Source: Bosea beijingensis
GTDB lineage: Bacteria; Pseudomonadota; Alphaproteobacteria; Rhizobiales; Beijerinckiaceae
Length of the DNA stretch: 64,000 nt
Direction of reading: 5' to 3'
NCBI RefSeq assembly: GCF_030758975.1
Contig: NZ_CP132359.1
Coordinates: forward strand, 3,660,008-3,724,007
The notes under the pieces are model-generated. The model worked only from the letters and a program-made list of their open reading frames with translations. It was not told the origin of the DNA and did no database searches. Made by a program: the position numbers and the translations under genes. Shown piece after piece: positions 42,460 through 49,436 of this stretch; the first letter of the stretch is position 1; the number at the start of each line of letters is the position of its first letter.

Positions 42460-43314
42460 TCATTTCACCGCTCCGGCGGTCATGCCGCGGATGAACTGGC
42501 GCGACATCAGGATGTAGACGATGGTCAGCGGCAGGGCCGCGATGGTCAGGCCGGCGAAGAGCATGCCCCAGTCGGTGGTGTATTCGCCCATGAAGACCGA
42601 GAGACCCTGTGGCAGGGTCTTGCGCGCATCGGTCTGGATGAAGACCAGCGGGAAGAAGAAGTCGTTCCAGGTCGGCACCGCGTTCTGGATCGCGGCGATC
42701 ACCATCGGCGGGATCGAAAGCGGCAGCATGATCGAGAACATGATCCGGGGCTCGGAGGCGCCGTCGATGCGCGCAGCCTCTTCCAGCTCGACCGGCAGCG
42801 TGCGCAGGAAGCCGGTCATGATGAAGATCGTCGAGGGCAGGCCCATCGCCGTGTAGATCAGGATCAGGCCGAGCCGGGTGTCGAGCAAACCGAAATCGCG
42901 CATCTGCAGGAAGAGCGGGATCACCGCGAGCTTCAGCGGCAGCATCAGCCCGGCGAGGAAGAACATGAAGATCGCCGAGTTGCCGGGAAAGCTGTATCGC
43001 GCCAGGCCATAGGCGCCCATCGTGCCAAGGATCAGCGTCAGCAGGATCGAAGTTCCCGTGATGACGACTGAGTTGACGAAATAGCCGGGAAGGCTGGTTT
43101 CGCCCCAGATCCGCACGAAATTCTCGACATAGGTGAAATCCGGCGGCGCGAAGGGTGCGTCGAAGATCTCCGCCGTGGTCTTGAAGGCCGAGAAGACCAT
43201 GATGACGATCGGATAGAGCATCAGCACGGTGTTGCCGATCAGGAGCGCTGCGGCGATCAGGCTCCCAGCGCTGCTCCGCGGGAAGAGCGGATCATTGGTT
43301 GCAGCGTGGGACAT
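42460..43314 (-). CDS. MalG-type carbohydrate ABC transporter permease
   Basis: The 284-residue permease of the CUT1 sugar family has six helices. Its EAA loop ELEEAARIDGASEPRIMFSI is followed by MLPLSIPPMVIAAIQNAVPTW. The start ATG overlaps the previous stop by one base (TGATG). The same frame stays open upstream to 44109 but overlaps malF there and is not coding. Its partner is the MalF-type permease. No ATPase gene follows, whereas CUT1 systems need a MalK/UgpC-like subunit. Confidence 0.9.
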   Translation of the reverse strand: MSHAATNDPLFPRSSAGSLIAAALLIGNTVLMLYPIVIMVFSAFKTTAEIFDAPFAPPDFTYVENFVRIWGETSLPGYFVNSVVITGTSILLTLILGTMGAYGLARYSFPGNSAIFMFFLAGLMLPLKLAVIPLFLQMRDFGLLDTRLGLILIYTAMGLPSTIFIMTGFLRTLPVELEEAARIDGASEPRIMFSIMLPLSIPPMVIAAIQNAVPTWNDFFFPLVFIQTDARKTLPQGLSVFMGEYTTDWGMLFAGLTIAALPLTIVYILMSRQFIRGMTAGAVK

Positions 43315-44246
43315 CACAGCGCGATCTCCCGCTTGCGCAGGTACTGGGTGATGACGGTCGCGACCGCCGCGATGAACAGGAACATCAGCACGGCCAGCGC
43401 ATTGCCATGGCCGAAATCCTGGATCCCTGCGGTCTGGTTGCCGAAGGCCGTGCGGTAGAAATACAGGCCGAGAACGTCGGTCGAGCCATAGGGCGAGCCG
43501 TCCAGCCCAGCCATGATGTAGGGCAGCTCGAACCAGTTGAAGGCGCCGATGAAGAGCAGCGTCAGCGTGATCGTGGTCGAGGGCGTCACCAGCGGCCAGA
43601 CCACGCGGGTCAGCATCTGCCAGCCATTGCAACCGTCGAGCTTGGCCGCCTCGAGGATTTCGCGCGGGATGCGCTGCATGCCGGCGAGATAGACGAGCGC
43701 GGGAAAGCCGACCCAGTGCCATGCATTGGCAAGCACCAGCGCTGGCAGGGCAGTCGTCTCCTGCCCGAGCCAGGGCTGGCGCCAGCCGCCCAGCCCGACC
43801 ATGTCGAGCAATTGGTTGATCAGCCCGAAATTCGGGTCGAGGAACAGCTTCCACAGGAAGCCGACCAGCACGGTCGACAGGATGACAGGCATGAAGATCG
43901 CGACACGGTGGAAGCGGAAGCCGAACGGCTCGCGATAGATGAACCAGGCGAGCAGGAAGCCGACGCTGTTCTGCACCACGAACAGCGCGAAGAAGACGAA
44001 GAGGTTGTGGCGGAAGGCGCGCCAGGTCAGCGCCGCGAAGTGATCGCCGAACAGCACGTCGGCGAAGTTCTTCAAGCCCACGAACTCGCCCTGCGCCATG
44101 CCATCCCAACGATAGAAGGCGGCGCTGAGCGCCGAGAGCAGCGGCCAGACCACGAAGGTCAGCATCATCGCCAGTGGCGGCAGGATCAGGAAGGCGATCC
44201 AGGCCGCACGCCTGCGCTTCTCGCGGTTTCGGTAATCCGTCTGCAT
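43314..44246 (-). CDS. MalF-type carbohydrate ABC transporter permease
   Basis: The 310-residue CUT1 permease has an N-terminal basic segment, six helices and the EAA loop EILEAAKLDGCNGWQMLTRV followed by VWPLVTPSTTITLTLLFIGA. It pairs with the MalG-type permease downstream. The gene begins 107 bp after the binding-protein gene; that gap carries a hairpin that could stabilise the binding-protein mRNA. Confidence 0.9.
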   Translation of the reverse strand: MQTDYRNREKRRRAAWIAFLILPPLAMMLTFVVWPLLSALSAAFYRWDGMAQGEFVGLKNFADVLFGDHFAALTWRAFRHNLFVFFALFVVQNSVGFLLAWFIYREPFGFRFHRVAIFMPVILSTVLVGFLWKLFLDPNFGLINQLLDMVGLGGWRQPWLGQETTALPALVLANAWHWVGFPALVYLAGMQRIPREILEAAKLDGCNGWQMLTRVVWPLVTPSTTITLTLLFIGAFNWFELPYIMAGLDGSPYGSTDVLGLYFYRTAFGNQTAGIQDFGHGNALAVLMFLFIAAVATVITQYLRKREIAL

Positions 44247-44298
44247 CGGCTCTGCCCTTGGGATGCGCCGGGAGCGAGTGGCGGCAGCACGAGGCCAG

Positions 44299-44327
44299 CG
44301 CTCACAGCCGCAGGCCGGCCGTGAGCG
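44299..44327 (-). other. Hairpin between binding-protein and permease genes
   Basis: CGCTCAC (44299-44305) and GTGAGCG (44321-44327) form a 7-bp stem around a GC-rich loop. No T-run follows on the minus strand. Such intercistronic stems often raise the level of binding protein over permease. Confidence 0.4.
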
Positions 44328-44353
44328 TCGGGCGAGCGCCGCCGCTGTCGCGC

Positions 44354-45631
44354 TTACTTCTTGAAGGGCGCGTAATAGGTCGCGATGCCCTTGGTGATCT
44401 CGGCGCCGATCTCGGCCGGCGTCGCCTTGCCGGCGAGCATCTTCTGCACGCCCGATTGCAGCAGCACCGAGCCGGTCGGCTCCTGATAGCGGAAATTGAC
44501 CAGCATGATGTAGGACATCGCGCTCTGGTTCAGCGTCGCGACCTCCTTCAGCAGCGGGTTCTCGAAGGCGACGCCCTTGATCGGCGAGATGTTCTGCAAT
44601 TCGTTCGAGAAGGCGGTACCGAATTCCGGCGTGCCGACGAAGCGCAGGAACTTCAGCGCCGCGTCCCGCTTCTTCGACGCCGCATTGATGGCGTAGCCGC
44701 CATCATAATAGAGGGCGACCAGCTTGGGATCGCCGGCCTTGGCCACGGGCGAGGGGAAGAGGCCAAGCTTAAGCTTGGGGTTCTGGCGCAGGAAATTGGC
44801 GATCTCGAACGAGCCACCGGCGAACATCGCCGCCCGCCCGGCGGCGAAGAGCTGCTGCGACGCCGCATAGTCGACGCCAGAGAAATTCGGCGCAAAATAG
44901 TCCTTGATCTCGTTGAGCTTGGTCAGCGCGCCGACGAAGCGGGCATCGGTGAAATCGGCCTTGCCGGCCATCACGTCCTGCTCGAATTGCACCCCGATCT
45001 GCGAGGAGAGCAGCGCGCCGACGATGGTCTCGTTTTGCCAGGCCGTCGCCGTGCCGTTGCCGAACGGATTGATGCCCTTGTCCTTCAGCGTCTTGGAGAC
45101 GCTGACGAGTTCGTCCCAGGTGTTCGGCGGCGTGACGCCGGCCTTCTCGAACAGCTCCTTGTTGTAGATGATGAGCATCGTCTGCGAGGCCAGCGGCACG
45201 GCATAGAGCTTGCCGTCGGCCCGCATCGTCTCGGCAGCGATCGCCGAATCCGGGAAATTGGCGAACTCGGGCACCGTCGTCTTGTCGAGCGGCACGAGAT
45301 AGTCGGGCTTGCCGACGCCGAGCGTGCCATAGGCGCGCACCTGCACGACATCCGGGCCGGTGCCTCCGGCGAGCGCCGTCGACAGCACCGTGTTGTAGTT
45401 TGCCGCCTCGAAAGCCTCGAACTTCACGTTGATATCGGGGTGGTGCTTGCGGAAGGCGGCGATCAGCTTGGCATAGGCGGCCTTGTCCTCCTGGCGCCAA
45501 CTCCACACGGTGATGTCTTCCGCCTGCGCCTGAACCGGCGCCGCGAAGGCCGTCGCGGCGGCGAACAGCGCCAGCGCCAGCTTTCCAAGCGTCCGCCTGA
45601 CGATGGGTTTGGTCTGGATTCCGGCCAACAT
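44354..45631 (-). CDS. CUT1 carbohydrate ABC transporter substrate-binding protein
   Basis: The 425-residue family-1 extracellular binding protein has a Sec signal (KLALALFAAATAFA, cleavage after VQA/AQA). It begins the mature part with EDITVWSWRQEDKAAYAKLI and has FEAFEAANYNTVLSTALAGG and GPDVVQVRAYG. ATG 45631 is preferred because GGGAGA lies six bases upstream; GTG 45637 is too close. The sugar is unknown. The operator shared with murQ and anmK suggests an amino sugar or other cell-wall or chitin-derived saccharide. Confidence 0.9.
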   Translation of the reverse strand: MLAGIQTKPIVRRTLGKLALALFAAATAFAAPVQAQAEDITVWSWRQEDKAAYAKLIAAFRKHHPDINVKFEAFEAANYNTVLSTALAGGTGPDVVQVRAYGTLGVGKPDYLVPLDKTTVPEFANFPDSAIAAETMRADGKLYAVPLASQTMLIIYNKELFEKAGVTPPNTWDELVSVSKTLKDKGINPFGNGTATAWQNETIVGALLSSQIGVQFEQDVMAGKADFTDARFVGALTKLNEIKDYFAPNFSGVDYAASQQLFAAGRAAMFAGGSFEIANFLRQNPKLKLGLFPSPVAKAGDPKLVALYYDGGYAINAASKKRDAALKFLRFVGTPEFGTAFSNELQNISPIKGVAFENPLLKEVATLNQSAMSYIMLVNFRYQEPTGSVLLQSGVQKMLAGKATPAEIGAEITKGIATYYAPFKK

Positions 45632-45660
45632 AGTCACTCTCCCTGGTTGTTCCGGTCGTC

Positions 45661-46626
45661 TTATGACGGCTTTTCGCTGTGGTTGTCGCGCAGAGGCGGC
45701 GTCACCAGCAGCGCGGTGGCATCGTCGTGGATCTTGACGCGCCGGAAGCGCTCCGCCAGCGGATCATCGCTTTCGAGCTGGCGTAACTCGGCGATGGCCC
45801 CCGCCGCGCCGCGGCGCGAGACGGTATCCATCAGCCCCGCCTCGTCGCAATGGGCGACGACATCGACGAGACGCATGAAGCCATCGGACGCGAGCAGGAC
45901 GGTCGCCTCCGGTGAGATCTCCGCCGAGAACAGGCGCAGGCCCGCCCGCCAGCTCAGGCCGGGATTGATCGCCCAGTAACCACCTTGGCGATTGAGCGAG
46001 CGCCGGTTCCGCAGAATCTGCGCCAACGCCTTCGGCGAGATCACCTCGCCGGGAAGATGTCCGTCGGCCGTCGCCGCCGCGATGGTCCGCGCTTCGAAGG
46101 GGCTGCTCGACGGGTCGGTCCAGCGCTCGACCCGATCGCCGTCCTGGATCAGGATCGAGACGTCGCCGATCACCGCGCCTTCGATGCGGCAGGCATCGCC
46201 GTCGCGCCGCAGGCGGATGAGGCCGAGCACGGCGGAAGGCCCCTCGCCCGCCTCCCGCTCCGGATGGCCCTCGCCCAGCGCCGCATAGTCCTGCCGCAAC
46301 TGCCGTTCGAGCCCTTCGGCCCAGGTCGCAAAGGCCAAGTCTTCGGGCGGGTCCGCCTTCAGAAGTGCATCGACCCGGCGGGCGAGCCAGGCCCCCTCCG
46401 ATTCTTCGGTGGTCCGGGCGGCGCCGGAAAAGAAGGCCGAGCCGTCGATGATCCAGGCGCAGGAACCGGCGGCGCCGGACATGTCCTCGTTAAAGGCGGC
46501 ACTGCCCTTCTCGCTGGCCTGCGAGAGTACGCACCAGCCCGATCCGGCCTTGCCGGCAGCCGGCGCGTAGTGGTCGGTCGACACTGTAACGCACCCCTCG
46601 CCTTGCACCGTTTCGGACACTCCCAT
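45661..46626 (-). CDS. PP2C-like protein phosphatase heading the sugar ABC operon
   Basis: The protein of about 321 residues has PP2C features: SEKGSAAFNEDMSGAAGSCA and AWIIDGSAFFSG (metal-binding Asp), IEGAVIGDVSILIQDGD, TVLLASDGFMRLVD and KIHDDATALLV. The start is uncertain: ATG 46626 is chosen because an earlier ATG at 46692 lies upstream of the putative operator; GTG 46587 after CGAGGGG is also possible. It is the first gene of the operon with the sugar importer. Regulation of uptake by dephosphorylation is an inference. Confidence 0.75.
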   Translation of the reverse strand: MGVSETVQGEGCVTVSTDHYAPAAGKAGSGWCVLSQASEKGSAAFNEDMSGAAGSCAWIIDGSAFFSGAARTTEESEGAWLARRVDALLKADPPEDLAFATWAEGLERQLRQDYAALGEGHPEREAGEGPSAVLGLIRLRRDGDACRIEGAVIGDVSILIQDGDRVERWTDPSSSPFEARTIAAATADGHLPGEVISPKALAQILRNRRSLNRQGGYWAINPGLSWRAGLRLFSAEISPEATVLLASDGFMRLVDVVAHCDEAGLMDTVSRRGAAGAIAELRQLESDDPLAERFRRVKIHDDATALLVTPPLRDNHSEKPS

Positions 46627-46658
46627 CTGCCGCGCCTTACATGAGCCGCGATCGTCAT

Positions 46659-46679
46659 ATAGACCAATATAGAACCAGT
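46659..46679 (-). promoter_or_regulatory. TGGTTC/TGGTCT direct-repeat operator candidate upstream of the PP2C-sugar ABC operon
   Basis: On the minus strand TGGTTC-TATAT-TGGTCT-ATATG has the same 11-bp period as the sites before murQ and the anmK/importer pair. A TTGTGT...TATATT promoter-like pair overlaps it, so binding would repress. Confidence 0.65.
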
Positions 46680-46800
46680 TGGATCGACACAAGCCGGAAT
46701 CTGGCGCGGCGACAACCGCGACCGGAAACGGGAGGACACCGGATCATTGGGAAGAGGCCGCCGACTGTGGCTCGGAGCGGCGTTTCCGGCGGAGGATCGC

Positions 46801-48243
46801 CTAGCCGCCGCGCTTCCGGGCAAGGGAGCCGCGCACCCATTCTTGAAGCGCGCGGTGCTCGAACAGGGCGTAAGTCGCGAGATAAGTACCCCCGCCGAGA
46901 CCACAGAGGGCGATCAGGCCGACGAGCCCGTCGGGCTTCGGCAGGGCTGCGAGCACGGCAGCCATCGCCAGACAGGCCGCCCCGGTCACGAAGACGGCAC
47001 GACCGGTCAGCAACGGGCCGTGCTGCCGCGCGACCAGAACGAAGGCCAGGACCGTCGCCAGCATGGCGGCGACCAGGCAACCGATCAGGGCGCCCTGGAT
47101 GCCGTAAAGCAGCGCGCCGGCCCCGCAAAGCAGCACGGTGGCAACGGCCTCGACGCCATCGAGCGCCGTCATCAAGCGCGACCGATCGGTCAATTGCAGG
47201 AGCTCGTCGAGATAGTGATTGCGGAAGGCCCGCACGGCGCCGGCCAACATGGCCACGGGCAGGATCGCCGCCGTCATCTCCTGATAGGCCGGCGCGGTCA
47301 GGAGTCGCGCGACCGGTTCGGCGACGAAGGCGAGCCCGATCGTCGCGGGCGCCAGCAAGGCAAGCAGGATCGGCCCGCCGATCAGCAACTGGTTCACGCC
47401 TGCTGCGATCCCTTCGCTCCGCGCCCGGCTGGCCGCCATAGGGAACAGCGCCGCCGTCCCCAGCACGGAGAGCTGGGTCGCGATGCGCTGGCCGATGCCC
47501 CAACCGACATGGATCAAGCCGACGGCCGCCGCACCGAACACCAGATCGGTGACGAAGCGCATGCTCTGCATCGAACCCCAGGCCAGGCCCGCGCCCATCG
47601 CGGTGAAGACGCCATAGCGGAAGGCCCGTTGCAGGGTGGGATAATCGATGCCGCCGCGGATCCGGCGATAGTCGAGCTTCAGCCCCAGGGGCAGGGCTGC
47701 GAGGAGATGACCGAGCGCCATGGCGAGGAAGGCGACCGTCAGATTGGCGCCGAACAGGGCGAAGCCGACGAGGCTCAAGCCGAGGCTCAGGCTCGGCGCA
47801 GCCATCTGCGCGAAGGCATGCAGCCCGATCTGCTGCTGCGCCCGGGCCCGCACGCTCCCATGCACGACGAGCGCGCGCATGATTCCGGCCAGTGCCGCGC
47901 TGAGCACAAGACCCGGCTCCACCGGCCCGTCCGCCAGAGCGATGGTGAAGCCCGCGACCAGCAGGGCCTGCGCGACCCCGGCCATGGCGATCACGCCGAT
48001 CTCGGTGCGATCCTGCCGCGCGCGCAGGGCCGGATCATGCTCGTCGAGGTAGCGCAGCACATATTGCGACCACCAGGACAGCGTCGCGATCTGGGCGAGA
48101 TCCTGCAGCGCCACCACCAGCGCATAGAGGCCGAGATCGGCCGGCGCCAGCCAATGGGTCAGCACCACGATGGTGGCGAGCTGGATCAGCGGGCCGAGCG
48201 TCCCGGCCGGCATGTAGAGCAGCGTCTTGCGGAAGAACGTCAC
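46801..48243 (-). CDS. Oligosaccharide flippase-like membrane protein (Wzx/MATE-like)
   Basis: The 480-residue polytopic protein has about 12-14 helices. The N-terminus is MTFFRKTLLYMPAGTLGPLI, then LTHWLAPADLGLYALVVALQ, typical of the polysaccharide transporter/Wzx family that flips lipid-linked glycans. It is last in the operon with an amino-acid-adenylating enzyme, a carrier protein and a GNAT-like protein (20-bp gap). This suggests export of an amino-acid-decorated glycan or lipid. No glycosyltransferase lies nearby. Confidence 0.82.
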   Translation of the reverse strand: MTFFRKTLLYMPAGTLGPLIQLATIVVLTHWLAPADLGLYALVVALQDLAQIATLSWWSQYVLRYLDEHDPALRARQDRTEIGVIAMAGVAQALLVAGFTIALADGPVEPGLVLSAALAGIMRALVVHGSVRARAQQQIGLHAFAQMAAPSLSLGLSLVGFALFGANLTVAFLAMALGHLLAALPLGLKLDYRRIRGGIDYPTLQRAFRYGVFTAMGAGLAWGSMQSMRFVTDLVFGAAAVGLIHVGWGIGQRIATQLSVLGTAALFPMAASRARSEGIAAGVNQLLIGGPILLALLAPATIGLAFVAEPVARLLTAPAYQEMTAAILPVAMLAGAVRAFRNHYLDELLQLTDRSRLMTALDGVEAVATVLLCGAGALLYGIQGALIGCLVAAMLATVLAFVLVARQHGPLLTGRAVFVTGAACLAMAAVLAALPKPDGLVGLIALCGLGGGTYLATYALFEHRALQEWVRGSLARKRGG

Positions 48244-48263
48244 CGGGCGCCTGCCTGCTTCTC

Positions 48264-49178
48264 CTAGGAGACGCCGAACAGGACGAGCTCGGAATAGGCG
48301 TAGTCGAGCCTGTCATGGTCGACCTCGCCACGCCAGAAGCGCTGCCGTCCGGGCCGGAAGACGGCGCCCCGCGGGCAATCCTCGCGATAGGCGTCGATCG
48401 ACAGGAACAGGATGCCGTGTCCGGCGAGAAAGCGCGTCACCGTCGGCAGGTTGCGGATCACCGCCTTGCGGCTCCCGGCGAAGATCAACTGCGCGAAACG
48501 CACACCCTTGCGCCGGATCGGGCGGAAGAGCAGCGGGCAGGTACCGGCGTCTTCGCACAGCACGGCGGCGATCAGCCCGTCCCGCTCATGCCATTCCAGC
48601 ATGCCGGCCTCAGCCGGGCCGAGCAGCGCGGCGGCTTGAGCGAAGAGCAGCACCCTCGCGCCGCGCCGGGCCGGCAGCGCGGCCCAGGGCAGGATGCCGG
48701 CGAGGATCATGCCGTTGCTCCAAGGCTCCAGACCGACAGCCGCATTCATCCGGTAGATCGACTCGGACGCGGTGAGATCGGTGACCAGCCCATCGCTCTC
48801 CGCAACGATGGCGCGCAGCATCGGGACGGCGCGCCAGCGATGCGCCGGCTGGATGTACCAGCTCGACAGGTTGACCACCGGATAGAGCGTGCCGTCAGGC
48901 CGGCTGCGCGTGCTGCGCAGCGTCAGCATGACGCCGACGGCCTGCCCGCCCGCCTCAAGGAAATAGCCGAGATTGTCGTCCTGCAGCGCCTCCTGCCGAT
49001 CGAGCCCCTTCTCCCAGAAGGCGCGGCTGGTCGCGGGAAAGCCCTCCATCAGCAGCGCCACGGCCTCGTCGCGCCGCGACGGCCCGAACGGAGACAGGAA
49101 GCGCGGACGCGTACTGACAGCCGTCGCAACCTCGGGCCGGACTTCCGCAAAAGTTTCCGCGCTCGTATCCCGCATCAC
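48264..49178 (-). CDS. Atypical GNAT-like acyltransferase of the carrier-protein operon
   Basis: The 304-residue protein has a GNAT-like middle part (SRRDEAVALLMEGFP, QAVGVMLTLRS, VVNLSSWYIQPAHRWRAVPM, SIYRMNAAVGLEPW). The pyrophosphate loop is degenerate, so it may use a carrier-bound acyl group rather than CoA. The C-terminal half (from about residue 170) is not recognised. It overlaps the carrier-protein gene by ATGA, which supports transfer of the aminoacyl group from that carrier to an acceptor. This role is inferred. Confidence 0.65.
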   Translation of the reverse strand: MMRDTSAETFAEVRPEVATAVSTRPRFLSPFGPSRRDEAVALLMEGFPATSRAFWEKGLDRQEALQDDNLGYFLEAGGQAVGVMLTLRSTRSRPDGTLYPVVNLSSWYIQPAHRWRAVPMLRAIVAESDGLVTDLTASESIYRMNAAVGLEPWSNGMILAGILPWAALPARRGARVLLFAQAAALLGPAEAGMLEWHERDGLIAAVLCEDAGTCPLLFRPIRRKGVRFAQLIFAGSRKAVIRNLPTVTRFLAGHGILFLSIDAYREDCPRGAVFRPGRQRFWRGEVDHDRLDYAYSELVLFGVS

Positions 49179-49423
49179 GCCGGCTGCTGGCTTGCCAACG
49201 CCTCGAGCTGGGCGAGGGTGTCGATCTGCGTGATGTCGAAATCGGCATCGGCCAGATCGAGTCCATGATCGCGTTCGAGCAGCGCGAGAAGCTCAGCCGC
49301 GGCGAGGGAATCGAGCCGTCCGCTCAGGAACAGCGACTCGGTCTCGCCGACAGGGCCGGCATGTCCGGCCTCGGCAAGCAATGCGATGACGGTTCGGCGC
49401 AGGCCTTGCGTATCGGCTTTCAC
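49175..49423 (-). CDS. Acyl/peptidyl carrier protein
   Basis: The 82-residue acidic protein has the phosphopantetheine site GRLDSLAAAELLALLERDHG, with the Ser of DSL as attachment point. Its four-helix pattern is that of ACP/PCP domains. GTG 49423 follows GAAGGAGG. It lies 13 bp behind the adenylating enzyme and overlaps the GNAT-like gene, giving a stand-alone A-T pair like DltA-DltC. A phosphopantetheinyl transferase must be supplied from elsewhere. Confidence 0.85.
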   Translation of the reverse strand: MKADTQGLRRTVIALLAEAGHAGPVGETESLFLSGRLDSLAAAELLALLERDHGLDLADADFDITQIDTLAQLEALASQQPA

Positions 49424-49436
49424 AGATCCTCCTTCG

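Noticed and set aside
46747-48267. 506-codon plus-strand frame opposite the flippase
   Set aside because: Shadow composition; the minus strand encodes a clear polytopic membrane protein.
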